Counted from the stretch's first letter, positions 1-9,833 are shown. The stretch: 17,350 bases of DNA from Ornithomonoglobus_A sp034090805 (GCA_034090805.1 JAXDRV010000124.1:1-17350), one strand, 5' to 3'. The notes: generated by a model from the letters alone, not told the origin. Numbers and translations are program-made.

Positions 1-203
1 TATACACAGGGTAGTGCGATAATGATAGACACCTCGGAACAGGATTCGATCTATGTTGCCGAGGAAAAGGCGGTAAAAATCGCAAACACGATTGTTTCGG
101 GTGACAGCAAGCTTGCGTGCGGCAGCAGCGTAACTATCAAAGCTGAGGTACAGAATCAGCTTGGGATTCCCGGCAATCTTGACCAGAGTGTGAAATGGTA
201 TGT
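1..203 (+). repeat. 203-bp near-identical repeat, copy A
   Basis: This segment matches 15260-15462 with five mismatches (positions 120, 150, 166, 192 and 193), or 198 of 203 identical. Identity falls sharply from position 204. It codes for the junction between the two halves of the repeated module (MIDTSEQDSIYVAEEKAVKI and the NQLG stretch). The left boundary lies outside the window, so the duplicated tract may be longer. Confidence 0.95.
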
Positions 204-3200
204 TACAAATCAGGACAAGACAGCGGAAGAAAAAGGCTTTACGGTAGTTAATAACGGAAATACCGTAACAGTAACACCGGGCGAGACTGTCGAAGACGGT
301 ACTTATGCAGTTGTAGCACAGTCAGGAATATACGGATTCGTAAAAACACAGTATATTTCCGTTGTCGGCAAGACCTACACCAATACAGGCACACCGATAA
401 TGGCAGAGAACATGATCCCTAAATCGGACGATGAGCTTCAATCAAGACCGAGGTGGATAAGAGCTAATTTAAACCGTAACGGAGACAGAATAGACTATAT
501 TACAGACGAGGACGGCTGGACAGAATTGGGTGCGTCAAAAAGTACCTCCGTTTATGTAACGACAGGCAGCACAACGCAGTCAAATCCATATACAGGCTAT
601 GACGGTATCGTGATTAAATCAGGCTTGGAGTTTGAGGCAGGAAAATCATATTGTGTATCGGCAAGAGCAAAGCTTGCGGACAAGACGCTGCATGAGGATG
701 TATATCCGACAACGGAAAACGCAAATGCGGCATTCGGTATCGCAATCACAAATGAAACCTTCAACTCCACATCATACACCAACGAATACGGCAGCGGAGG
801 AATGGCACTCAGCTCAGAATACAAGGATTACAAGGGTACGATTCGCATAAAGGACGAATATAAAAATGAAGGGCCTCATATGTTTGTTTTGGGTTATCCG
901 GGCGGCTATACCGAGGGCAGCGCAATGTCAATTGACACCTCCTGTCAGGATGCGGTATATGTTGCACCGGAGCAGGCTTATGAGCTTAGAATTTCAAGTG
1001 AGAACAACGAGAAGAGAATTGAGCCCGGCAGCACATTAAAGCTTGATGCGCATATGCTTAACCAGCTCGGTCTTGAGGGTAACCTTACTCAGGATTTACA
1101 GTGGTATGCAATGGATAAGTCGAGAGAAACATTTATTTCGGGTATAACAATTACGCCGAGCGACGATAAGAAAAGCGCAGAGATAACTGTTGATGAAACT
1201 GTTGATTCGGGAATATATGACATTGTTGTAGCCTCCGATGCGAACAACTTCATAAACGGATACGAAATAATAGTACAGCAGGCTGATTACAAGATTTATG
1301 TTGATGCGGTCAAAGGTAACGATTCAAATGCAGGAACGAAGGACGCTCCTCTCGCAACACTTCTCGGCGCAAGAAACAAGGTTCGCAGCATCAGAAAGAA
1401 TTTGACGAACCAGAATATTATAGTAGAATTTGCAGAAGGTACATACCGTTTTACAAACGGTGTTACATTCGACGCAGAGGACAGCGGATCGGAAGCTTGT
1501 GTCATAAAATATGCGGCGGCAGCGGGAGCAAGAGTAGAATTTAGCGGTGCAGCTGATATTGATATATCCAATGCAGGCTTGGTTACAGATGCTTCTATAC
1601 TTAACAGAATGTATCCCGAAGTAAGGGATAAGGTTGTATGCGTGAACATAGCCGATCAGTTCCCGTACGCACTATCGGGTGAAACAAGGCATGAAATACA
1701 GACGGGGCATATCTATAAGAACCGTGAGAATGTGGAGCTTTTTGACGGTGATGTTCGCCGCCCGCTTGCGCAGTGGCCTAACGGTGACGATAACTATGAG
1801 AGATATGAAAGCGCAGCTTCAACCAATTCATTTGTATATGCTGCCTCAGACATACCGGCACGTTGGAGCAGCGCAAAGGATTTCTGGGTTGGCGGATACT
1901 TTACGTGGGATTACCGTTATACAAGGCATTTTGTTGAAGCCGTAGATCCGTCCTCAAGGACAATAACGCTTGAAGCTCCGCAGAGTTCGGCGTTTGAGCT
2001 TGGACAGCAGACGGGAACGCAGAAGATTTCGCAGCGCTGGCAGGCATTCAACCTGCTTGAGGAAATAGATGTTCCGGGTGAATGGTATCTCGACAGAGAT
2101 ACGATGAACCTCTATTACTATAAGCCTGAGGGCGGCAGCGATAAGCTGGAAATGTCAGCTCTCTATGCTAACATGATAGAGATAAGTAATGCAAACTACA
2201 TCAGCTTTGAGGGAATATCCTTTACAAAGTCAAGAGCAAAGGCCGTTGTGATTATTGACAGTAATAATATCAACATTATAGGCTGCACCTTCACAAACCT
2301 CGGCTCGGATGCTATCTATACAACAGGAACAAAGCTTGCCGAGACAGACAAGAACTACTGGCAGAGACAGAGTATAGACGCTTCGTATAACTGCCACTTT
2401 GATAATAATATATTCTCAAACATCGGCGGTATGGCGGTACAGATAAGCGGCGGCAATGTTGACACGCTTACACCGTCGGGAAATACATTTAAGAACAACA
2501 TTGTTTATCGTTGCTCAATGTATAAGAAGGACGAGGATACAATATTGGTTCTCGGTTGCGGAAACGAGGTTTCGCACAACAACATAAGCCGACTTCCGTT
2601 CCAGGCAGTACGTGTTATGGGCAATGACCATAAGATAACATATAACGAGATATATAATGTATGTCAGGAGACTGAGGACTGCGGTGTATTGTATGCGGGG
2701 AGAAACACAATTGCAAGAGGTCATGAATTTGCATATAACTATATACATGAGGGAAATTCCGTAAATCATATAGTGGATAGATCCTTTAACGTAGGTATAT
2801 ACTGGGATGACAGACAGTCCGGTGAGTGGGCGCACCATAATATCATTAAGGGTGTAAATACAGGTATGTTCGGTGAGGGTGTTGATAACATAGTTGAATA
2901 CAACACTGTCATAGATACAAGCACCTTCTTAAAGCTCCAACCCAAGGGTGTTGCTCCCAACGTGAATGATTCGACCCAAACAAGCTTTGGCGGATATATC
3001 CACGATACCGCTTTGTACTATGCGAAATATCCTAATCTGGAAACTGCGATCAATAACCCGACATCTAACTCGACAAAGAGGCTTACAAAAGCTATAGGCA
3101 ACTACGGCGTAAATTCAGGTACAGAGGGTCTTGCATCAAACTCATGGTTTATAAGTACAATAACAAAGAGCGGAAATAAGCAGGTATCCTCATGCAGCGA

Positions 3201-3891
3201 CTTTGCCGATGCTGCCGGAGGTGACTACCGTCTGAAGGCAGGAAGTGATACAGCAGTATCATATCCGAATCTTCTTAACACATCAAACTTTGATATTAAT
3301 TTAATCGGTCTTGAAACCGAGGCGACGTTGGGAGCTTCGTTCAGCCCGGTTGCTCCGATAGGTAAAGTTGCAAAAGCAGATACGGTATACTTCACATGGG
3401 AGGATGTCCTCGGTGCTACAAGCTATAAACTCACGGTAGCAAAGGATTCGGCATTTAGCAATGTGGTATATGAAGGCACAACACCGTACGCATGGGCGGA
3501 GGCGGAGCTTACGGATTCGGGCGAATACTACTGGAGAGTAACAGCCGTTAATTCATCGCTTGAAATGGGCGAGGAATGGACATCGGAAACCGCACAGTTC
3601 ACATATGGAAAAACAGTTGAAATATCCGATGTTAATTATGAGATCGACAATTCATATGTTGCTGTGACTGCAAATGTATCGGCTGATTATGTATGCGAAG
3701 CGGACGCATATATTGCGTTTTATGCAGAGGACGGCACACTGATCAGCGCAGAGCGTCAGACACTTTCGTTGGGCGGCAATGTAAAAAATATATTTGCAGA
3801 GGTTGACACAATCCCTGCAAATGTGGTAATATACCTGTGGGACGGAAATCAAAAGCCATATCTTTACAAGACGGAGATAGAAATTAAATAA
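1..3891 (+). CDS. Secreted modular right-handed beta-helix protein, 5'-truncated by window edge
   Basis: The reading frame is open from base 1, and its first codons match an internal part of the gene at 13703, so the ATG at 22 is internal and the true start and signal peptide lie upstream. Numbering from base 1, residues 1 to about 122 are the end of one unnamed module. Residues about 130-427 are a second copy, with an Ig-like half carrying NQLG and QWY. From 431 a beta-helix begins with the DUF1565-like motif YVDAVKGNDSNAGT and runs to about 1075. An FN3-like domain (about 1115-1205) and a C-terminal beta domain follow. Asp893 (EDCG) and Asp936-937 (YWDD), 43 residues apart, are conserved in the paralogue at 9834. 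The N-x-I coil pattern and the FNLLEEIDVPGEWYLDR motif resemble beta-helix glycoside hydrolases of the GH141/GH120 type. That family link is inference, and lyase or binding activity is possible. It lies 18 bases before the next gene. Confidence 0.85.
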   Translation, partial: YTQGSAIMIDTSEQDSIYVAEEKAVKIANTIVSGDSKLACGSSVTIKAEVQNQLGIPGNLDQSVKWYVTNQDKTAEEKGFTVVNNGNTVTVTPGETVEDGTYAVVAQSGIYGFVKTQYISVVGKTYTNTGTPIMAENMIPKSDDELQSRPRWIRANLNRNGDRIDYITDEDGWTELGASKSTSVYVTTGSTTQSNPYTGYDGIVIKSGLEFEAGKSYCVSARAKLADKTLHEDVYPTTENANAAFGIAITNETFNSTSYTNEYGSGGMALSSEYKDYKGTIRIKDEYKNEGPHMFVLGYPGGYTEGSAMSIDTSCQDAVYVAPEQAYELRISSENNEKRIEPGSTLKLDAHMLNQLGLEGNLTQDLQWYAMDKSRETFISGITITPSDDKKSAEITVDETVDSGIYDIVVASDANNFINGYEIIVQQADYKIYVDAVKGNDSNAGTKDAPLATLLGARNKVRSIRKNLTNQNIIVEFAEGTYRFTNGVTFDAEDSGSEACVIKYAAAAGARVEFSGAADIDISNAGLVTDASILNRMYPEVRDKVVCVNIADQFPYALSGETRHEIQTGHIYKNRENVELFDGDVRRPLAQWPNGDDNYERYESAASTNSFVYAASDIPARWSSAKDFWVGGYFTWDYRYTRHFVEAVDPSSRTITLEAPQSSAFELGQQTGTQKISQRWQAFNLLEEIDVPGEWYLDRDTMNLYYYKPEGGSDKLEMSALYANMIEISNANYISFEGISFTKSRAKAVVIIDSNNINIIGCTFTNLGSDAIYTTGTKLAETDKNYWQRQSIDASYNCHFDNNIFSNIGGMAVQISGGNVDTLTPSGNTFKNNIVYRCSMYKKDEDTILVLGCGNEVSHNNISRLPFQAVRVMGNDHKITYNEIYNVCQETEDCGVLYAGRNTIARGHEFAYNYIHEGNSVNHIVDRSFNVGIYWDDRQSGEWAHHNIIKGVNTGMFGEGVDNIVEYNTVIDTSTFLKLQPKGVAPNVNDSTQTSFGGYIHDTALYYAKYPNLETAINNPTSNSTKRLTKAIGNYGVNSGTEGLASNSWFISTITKSGNKQVSSCSDFADAAGGDYRLKAGSDTAVSYPNLLNTSNFDINLIGLETEATLGASFSPVAPIGKVAKADTVYFTWEDVLGATSYKLTVAKDSAFSNVVYEGTTPYAWAEAELTDSGEYYWRVTAVNSSLEMGEEWTSETAQFTYGKTVEISDVNYEIDNSYVAVTANVSADYVCEADAYIAFYAEDGTLISAERQTLSLGGNVKNIFAEVDTIPANVVIYLWDGNQKPYLYKTEIEIK

Positions 3892-3909
3892 GGAAAGGGA
3901 AACGGAAAG

Positions 3910-6900
3910 ATGAAAAAGATATTTTCGGCTGTAATCGCCGCAGTGATTGCGGTAGGTATATTACCTACCGCAGCAGTATTTGCCAACGAGGGGTTGTATA
4001 CGGACTATGTTCCGACAGGGGAAATGCCGGCGAATATTATACCTGTAGATGAAAACAATTCGCCTACAAGAACCTATTGTCAAAGCATTGTCCGAAACAC
4101 ACGTGATTTGGACATTTCGTGGAGCTCGGTCTGGTCGAGTGAATCCGCCTTTTGGGACGGCGCAACGGTGTTTGCAGATCAGCCCATCACAGCAAATGAC
4201 GCTGCCGGTATTCACGGCTTTGTGCTTAAGAATGTGGTGGATTTTGACCCAAATACCGCATATGTATTTAAGGCGAAGGTCAAGTCGGTCGGAACAGAGG
4301 ATGTAAGACTGACAATGACGCTTTCAAACGAAAGAGCGGACAGTATCTCCTATGCTGCCGAGTACGGTACGGAGGGAAAGCTTATCGGGGAAGAGTTTGA
4401 GGATTTTACGGCAACACTTATTCCCTCAGATGGGTTTTCAAATGTTCCGGAAAGAGTGCAGTCGTTAATATTGGGCTTTGTACCCGGCACGAAGCCGGGA
4501 GCAAAATTCTATCTTGACACAAACGAGAAGAATTCTGTTTACATTGCGCCGGAAATTGAGTATGATATAAAATCAGAGGTTGTTTCTGCTCCTCTTGATA
4601 TATGTCAGGGCGGAACATTTGAGGTAAAAGCATCGGTGGTTAATCAGGTAGGCTCATCGGGTAACTTGAATCAGAATTTTACATGGAAGGTGCTAAATGA
4701 GGACAATACAGAGGAGGTAAGCGGATTTACAATAAAGGATGACGGAACGGGTACTGCTTTGATCTCCGTTGCAGAGGATACACCGATAGGAAATTATACT
4801 ATTGCCGCAATCTCAAATGATTATGATGGGTTTGTAAGGACAACCAAGATCAAGCTGAACAGAAAGAGAATACTTGATATCCCGTTTAAGCCGGAGGGTG
4901 GAGAGGTGCAAAACCTTATCCTTACTCCAAATACGAACGCATTTGCGGTAAGGACTGACAAAAATCAGATAAAAGCGGATTCGGGGGACAAATATTATAC
5001 TGTAAGTGCGCTTGCGGATATAGCAAGTACCAAGAATATGGGCATGGAAGGTCTTAGGATTCAGACTGTTTTCGACAAGGGCTTTGCATCTGATTTTCAG
5101 TTTGAAGCGGGCAGAACCTATACACTGAGCGCAAAGGTAAGAAAATCCGAAGCAAGCACAGAGGATGAGGTATATTTCAATGCCGCTCTCGGACAGGGTA
5201 CTCCGGAAACTCTGGCATATACAAATCAATACGGCGAGAAGGGAATGCTCCTTACCGATGAATGGCAGGACTATAAAGCAACCATAACCGTTTCAGAAAA
5301 TTATGACAGCTCGGCAAGTACCAAGCTGTTCTATCTGGGTATGCCCGACGGTACTCCGCAGGGTGCGGCATTTGATATAGAATACTCGGTATATATAGGC
5401 GAGAACAGTATTTCAAGCTTTGAATGTAAGCTCAAAAGTGAAACGGATGTTGTTACAATGGATAACAGCATAAGCTTCTGTGCTGCTTTAACAAATCAGA
5501 TAGGTCTCGGTGACGCATCGGGCACTGTAAACTGGTATATCATAAACTCTGACAGAAACGATTACATAACCAACCTTAAAACGGAAAATGACGGGAGCTG
5601 CTACATAATATCGGCGGATGCTCTGAGTGAAGCGGGCAGCTATTATGCTGTTGCCGAAACCGAGTCAAACGGTGCGATTGTGAGATCAAGTCTGCCGTTT
5701 ACGGTTGAAAAGCCGTCTGTAACAGAATCGATTGCGGCTATTATTAATTCATCAACCGCATCTGAAATTGCGCCGAACATAAACAAATATATAACCGCAC
5801 TCGGTATTGATTTTATCGATGTGCAAAAGCTTAACAGCGCCAAAATAGCAGAGCTTATTGAAACAGCGGTAAAGAGCGCACCCATTGATGAGAGTAATGC
5901 AGACGCGCTTAAAACACTTTTGAAAAAGGCGATGGTTGTGTCGCTTTACAGCAGCAATGCGGATAATGCGAAGCTTTACAATAATGACGGTACATTTGCG
6001 TTTGCAAAGGAGCTTGCAATGGATGACATCGATACAAACGGAGTAACTATTTACGGTCTTTTTGTATCGGACGCATCAAGCGATGCAAGGCTGGCTGTTC
6101 AAATGGAAATTTTGGGCAAGGATTATGAGTCGATAGCCGACTTTGAAAAGGCATTTGCAACCTCCGCAGTACTCAATACGTTATATAAGCCGGAGGTGAG
6201 CGGAAGCGGATATGTCGAAAAGCTGCTCACAAAGGCAAATGCCGATTATATAGGCATCAGCATAGCTCCATACCTCAATGCTTCAGGTAAGTCAAATTAT
6301 AACATTGCGCTTGCAAGACAACAATTTACAAAGGCTTCGCTTGAAAGCAAAATCGCAGAACTAAGCAAAGGCTCGTCACAGTCCGGCAGCGGCGGCAGCG
6401 GCGGAAGCGGCGGCGGTAGTATAAACAATAAGCCGGCTGTTACAAAGCCGTCGACAGCAAACAACATAACCGCAGCTCCTATAAGTCCGTTTAAGGATGT
6501 TAATGAGAAGCATTGGGCATTTGCTGATATTTATGCGCTTCAGCAGCGGGGCATTGTTTCGGGAAACGACAACGGGGAATTTGCTCCGGAGGCGCAGATG
6601 ACAAGAGAACAGTTTGTAAAGATGATATGCGAGATTTTGGGGCTTAAGTCTGAAAAGTCTGAAACAAGCTTTGAGGATATTCAAGGCGATGCATGGTATG
6701 CGCCGTATATTGCGGCAGCAACGGAAAAGGGGATAATCACGGGAATAAGCGATAATGAGTTTGGAGTAGGCAGACCAATCAGCCGTCAGGATATTTGCGT
6801 CATAGTTTATCGTGCCTGCGAGGGCGACATGAGCGAGGGTGTGTCTGATTTCGAGGATGCCGATATGATAAGTGATTATGCACTCGGCGCGGTTACATAT

Positions 6901-7026
6901 ATGACCGATTTCGGTATTGTAAACGGATTTGAGGATAACACCTTCAGGCCGAGGGATAACTGTACAAGAGCGCAGGCGGCAAAGATACTGTCCTCTGTAA
7001 TTAATTTGAAAGGACTGGTAAAATGA
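3910..7026 (+). CDS. SLH-domain cell-wall-anchored protein with two repeat modules
   Basis: This 1038-residue protein is exported and probably held on the wall through secondary cell-wall polysaccharide. The signal peptide is MKKIFSAVIAAVIAVGILPT, with likely cleavage after AVFA (about residue 26). Residues about 28-317 and 318-600 are two copies of the module seen in the genes at 1 and 13703 (markers: EYGTEGK/QYGEKGM, VYIAPE, VNQVG...W). Residues about 600-815 are predicted helical with two loose repeats, one containing DYESIADFEKAF, a pattern met in other clostridial SLH proteins. A Gly/Ser linker (about 820-835) leads to three SLH repeats from 861, with motifs MTREQF, ISRQDI and CTRAQA. 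The start has an RBS-like ggaaaggg at 3892-3899. No catalytic domain is recognised, so a scaffold or binding role is inferred. Its last codons overlap the next gene by four bases. Confidence 0.9.
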   Translation: MKKIFSAVIAAVIAVGILPTAAVFANEGLYTDYVPTGEMPANIIPVDENNSPTRTYCQSIVRNTRDLDISWSSVWSSESAFWDGATVFADQPITANDAAGIHGFVLKNVVDFDPNTAYVFKAKVKSVGTEDVRLTMTLSNERADSISYAAEYGTEGKLIGEEFEDFTATLIPSDGFSNVPERVQSLILGFVPGTKPGAKFYLDTNEKNSVYIAPEIEYDIKSEVVSAPLDICQGGTFEVKASVVNQVGSSGNLNQNFTWKVLNEDNTEEVSGFTIKDDGTGTALISVAEDTPIGNYTIAAISNDYDGFVRTTKIKLNRKRILDIPFKPEGGEVQNLILTPNTNAFAVRTDKNQIKADSGDKYYTVSALADIASTKNMGMEGLRIQTVFDKGFASDFQFEAGRTYTLSAKVRKSEASTEDEVYFNAALGQGTPETLAYTNQYGEKGMLLTDEWQDYKATITVSENYDSSASTKLFYLGMPDGTPQGAAFDIEYSVYIGENSISSFECKLKSETDVVTMDNSISFCAALTNQIGLGDASGTVNWYIINSDRNDYITNLKTENDGSCYIISADALSEAGSYYAVAETESNGAIVRSSLPFTVEKPSVTESIAAIINSSTASEIAPNINKYITALGIDFIDVQKLNSAKIAELIETAVKSAPIDESNADALKTLLKKAMVVSLYSSNADNAKLYNNDGTFAFAKELAMDDIDTNGVTIYGLFVSDASSDARLAVQMEILGKDYESIADFEKAFATSAVLNTLYKPEVSGSGYVEKLLTKANADYIGISIAPYLNASGKSNYNIALARQQFTKASLESKIAELSKGSSQSGSGGSGGSGGGSINNKPAVTKPSTANNITAAPISPFKDVNEKHWAFADIYALQQRGIVSGNDNGEFAPEAQMTREQFVKMICEILGLKSEKSETSFEDIQGDAWYAPYIAAATEKGIITGISDNEFGVGRPISRQDICVIVYRACEGDMSEGVSDFEDADMISDYALGAVTYMTDFGIVNGFEDNTFRPRDNCTRAQAAKILSSVINLKGLVK
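6381..6420 (+). repeat. GGC/AGC-rich low-complexity linker repeat
   Basis: A short run of GGC and AGC codons encodes a Ser/Gly linker (SGSGGSGGSGGGS) between the helical segment and the SLH region of the gene at 3910. It is a flexible spacer that would let the wall-bound SLH trio sit apart from the outer modules. Replication slippage could easily vary its length between strains. Confidence 0.8.
6490..7020 (+). other. Three tandem SLH repeats (domain)
   Basis: Three SLH units lie in the C-terminus of the gene at 3910. They begin FKDVNEKHWAFADIYAL, FEDIQGDAWYAPYI and FEDADMISDYALG, each followed by a GI(V/I)xG turn and an [I/M/C][T/S]R helix start. SLH trios are known to bind pyruvylated secondary cell-wall polymers. 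All three units keep the Arg of the T/S-R motif, so binding competence is likely. Confidence 0.9.
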
Positions 7027-9812
7027 TGAGAAAGGTTTTAGGAATACTCATTAGTGTTCTGATTACGGCAAATATTATTGTTCTTCCGGCAAGTGCGGAA
7101 TATCAATCCGATAAGGCAGAAAAAATAATGTGCGGTCTCGGTGTTTTCGCCGAGAGCTATGAGCCGGACAAGGAGATAACAAGAGCGGAATTTGCCAAGG
7201 TTCTGTGCGATCTTCTTCATCTTTCAGATCCTGACCGTGACGGCAGGCTGTGGAGGGAAAATGTAATGAACTCGAACAGCGGAAAGGTGACGATTACGGA
7301 GGGTATATTCTCTGATGTTGACCCATCGCATCCGTACTACGCAGAGATAACACTGGCAGGTCAGAACGGACTTATGAATGGTGTCGGTGAGCATTTGTTT
7401 GCACCCGAATACGGAATAACGGTCAACGAGGTTTCAAAGGTGCTTCTTGACACAATGGGTTATAGTATCTATGCTGCAAGGGACGGCGGTTATCCGCAGG
7501 GATATTCAACATTGGCATACTCCCTGGGCATGATGAGCGGCATAAATATACAGCCGACATCACCGGTAACAGAGAGTGTTCTTGTCCATATGCTCTATAA
7601 CTCATTTGAAATAAAGCTTATAGAGATTTCGTATGATCCGAATCCGGTGTATACAAAGATTGATGATACCTTCATGACGGGTGTGCTTCAGCTCGGAAGA
7701 GTACGCAGCTATGTAACGGACAATGGCTTTGCCTCACTGCACGGAAATACGGAGCTTTCGCCCGGTGCATTGAGAGTAGGCGGCATCGATGTATATTCAA
7801 GAGATAACGGAGAGGATTTATCTGGTTATCTTGGTCATAAGGTTGAACTATACTATACAGAGAATGACGGAGACAACTATTTTGAGTATGCAGAAATTAT
7901 TGACGAGAGTGATGCGGTAACCTTTAATGCAGGGGATTTCTGCTCATATTTAAACGGGACTGTATCATATTACAAAGGCAGCAAGAAAATTAACAAGCGT
8001 CTTGCCGCAGATGCTGAAATGATAGTAAACAACGAGTGGAAGCAGTCATTTACCGCATCTGATTTTCAATTTGCGGACGGAACTGTAACTCTTGTTCCCG
8101 ATAAGAACGGCAACTACGGTACCGTTATTGTAAACAGCTATGAATTTGCTGTTGTATCGGGAAAGGACGCTGATAAGGAGCTGATTTATAATAAGATTAC
8201 AAACAGCTCCTCAGAGAAAACATATGACTTCTCCGGCTCAGGTGTTCCAAAAAATTCAATCTTCATTTATGATGCAAACGGAGACAGGATTAATTTTGAA
8301 GCTGTAACCGTGGATAGTGTTTTGAATATAATAAAATCCAAGCAATATATGAAGGTTGTTGTTTCGGGCAATATCGCTCCGAAGTTTAAGGTAAACAGCA
8401 TCAACAAGAACGATAATGCACCGAGCATAAAGGACAACGATGTGGAGTATCCGCTTTCGGGCGCATTTATGACGGTTACAAATTCGGATGTGCTTGCAAA
8501 CGGACAGACATATACATTATATCTTAATATGTTCGGTGAGGTAATCTGGGTAGAGGGTGAAAGCGCTAATGACGGTGTGCATATTGCTGTTCTTACGCGA
8601 GCAAGATATTTTGAAAACGAGGATGAAGCTAACAGCAGATGTATTTCTCTGTACACCGAGAAAGGTAAGCTTAATAACTATATGGTTGACGAAAAGTTTA
8701 TCATAAACGGGAAGAAGATGAAATATGATGATGCTATGTCAGAGCTTAATCAGCATAAGGGTGAAGCGGTGCGCTATAAGCTTGATGAGAACGACAAGCT
8801 GGTTGAAATTACTGTTGCATCAAAGCTGAACACGGACAGCTACAGCAATTGGTATCAGATAGCGGATCCCTCGTCGGATTTCAGATTTGGAATACAAGGC
8901 GGAGATTTCAGCAACCAATTCTATACCGGGTCATCAACACTTAGGTTCACAATACCGAATGATGAAGCATATTTCGGTAATAGAGACTATTTCTCATTAA
9001 ACAGTATTTCATTTATTGATAATAAATCGGATTACAAGCTTTCGGCATATGTAATGGACAAGGACAACGTTGTTGCGGATGCAATTGTAATTCAGCAGGA
9101 CGCAGCCGTTTCGGCAGGAACGATTAAGGAAGCGGAGGCAATCCTTATACAGGATATAATAACAACGATAAATGAAGACGGTGATACGATATTAAGACTT
9201 TCGGGCTATGAAATGGGACTTACGATCGGTGCGCCGAGGCTGGTGGAATTTGATATAGATACAGAATGTAAAATGATAGCTTTCGGTGAAACTGCACCGG
9301 AGGTTGATAAGTCAAAGGACGAATATGAGGTAGGACCGAGAACTGTTGATGAGCTAAAAGCAGGCGACATTATCTATTATGAAACAAATATAAAGAATGA
9401 AATTACAAGCATCAGAATTGCATTTGATTACAGTACAGGCAAGGCATTTGACGGCGGACGAGGCAACGACCACTATGATCCGACAACCACCGGTACAGCT
9501 GTAAATACCACATGGGTGGGAAGGGCTCTGTCAAGCCACGGCAACGGCATAAGACTTGCCACAGGATGCGAACCCGGCGATGTTGATTATCTAAATCTTG
9601 CAAACTTCAGAAAGCAGACATCGGCGTTTGTTTTAAGAAGAACTGATTCGATTTTCATTGTTGAAGGCGGAGGAAACAATAAGATCAATATACAGAACGG
9701 TACAATAAACGATATTAGAACCTATAATAATATGGGTGACAGCTGTGACAATGTTGTTGTTCTTACATATTGGTCATCGGGTAATTATGCAACTGTTGCA
9801 TACAGACAATAA
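7023..9812 (+). CDS. Secreted SLH-type protein with large uncharacterised beta-rich region
   Basis: This 929-residue protein has a signal peptide MMRKVLGILISVLITANIIV with likely cleavage after PASA (about residue 26). The start ATG overlaps the preceding stop (ATGA), and gaaagga at 7008-7014 sits eight bases upstream, favouring 7023 over the second ATG at 7026. Residues about 28-205 hold SLH-like units. The first keeps ITRAEFAKV, but the equivalent sites in units two and three read ITVNEVSKV and VTESVLVHM, so the usual Thr-Arg is lost. From about 230 to the end I recognise no family. The region is beta-rich, with recurring short strands such as GHKVELYY, GEAVRYKL and AGDIIYYE, which suggest repeated small barrels. 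Translational coupling to the SLH gene before it and position ahead of a beta-helix gene suggest a structural wall or envelope partner. No function is assigned. Confidence 0.85.
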   Translation: MMRKVLGILISVLITANIIVLPASAEYQSDKAEKIMCGLGVFAESYEPDKEITRAEFAKVLCDLLHLSDPDRDGRLWRENVMNSNSGKVTITEGIFSDVDPSHPYYAEITLAGQNGLMNGVGEHLFAPEYGITVNEVSKVLLDTMGYSIYAARDGGYPQGYSTLAYSLGMMSGINIQPTSPVTESVLVHMLYNSFEIKLIEISYDPNPVYTKIDDTFMTGVLQLGRVRSYVTDNGFASLHGNTELSPGALRVGGIDVYSRDNGEDLSGYLGHKVELYYTENDGDNYFEYAEIIDESDAVTFNAGDFCSYLNGTVSYYKGSKKINKRLAADAEMIVNNEWKQSFTASDFQFADGTVTLVPDKNGNYGTVIVNSYEFAVVSGKDADKELIYNKITNSSSEKTYDFSGSGVPKNSIFIYDANGDRINFEAVTVDSVLNIIKSKQYMKVVVSGNIAPKFKVNSINKNDNAPSIKDNDVEYPLSGAFMTVTNSDVLANGQTYTLYLNMFGEVIWVEGESANDGVHIAVLTRARYFENEDEANSRCISLYTEKGKLNNYMVDEKFIINGKKMKYDDAMSELNQHKGEAVRYKLDENDKLVEITVASKLNTDSYSNWYQIADPSSDFRFGIQGGDFSNQFYTGSSTLRFTIPNDEAYFGNRDYFSLNSISFIDNKSDYKLSAYVMDKDNVVADAIVIQQDAAVSAGTIKEAEAILIQDIITTINEDGDTILRLSGYEMGLTIGAPRLVEFDIDTECKMIAFGETAPEVDKSKDEYEVGPRTVDELKAGDIIYYETNIKNEITSIRIAFDYSTGKAFDGGRGNDHYDPTTTGTAVNTTWVGRALSSHGNGIRLATGCEPGDVDYLNLANFRKQTSAFVLRRTDSIFIVEGGGNNKINIQNGTINDIRTYNNMGDSCDNVVVLTYWSSGNYATVAYRQ

Positions 9813-9819
9813 ATACCGT

Positions 9820-9828
9820 GGAGGTGAG
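9820..9828 (+). promoter_or_regulatory. Ribosome binding site deciding a TTG start
   Basis: The sequence ggaggtgag lies five bases before TTG at 9834. No ATG or GTG in this frame nearby gives a complete signal peptide, so this strong site supports TTG initiation for the beta-helix gene. Confidence 0.8.
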
Positions 9829-9833
9829 CAGGA

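Noticed and set aside
1291..3230. Firm assignment of the beta-helix as a pectate lyase or a specific GH family
   Set aside because: The parallel beta-helix fold is shared by many lyase, hydrolase and non-enzymatic families. Sequence motifs alone do not settle substrate or mechanism.
22..3891. ATG at 22 as the start of the first gene
   Set aside because: The frame is open to base 1. The codons before it match internal codons of the gene at 13703, and no signal peptide follows it.
4813..5229. Minus-strand 138-codon open frame
   Set aside because: It lies wholly inside a well-supported plus-strand gene, has no RBS-backed start and gives a Cys/Arg-rich product without recognisable motifs. The other internal antisense frames fall the same way.
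6376..6425. GGC/AGC tract as a CRISPR or tandem DNA repeat
   Set aside because: The units are short, imperfect and in frame, and they encode an ordinary Gly/Ser linker.
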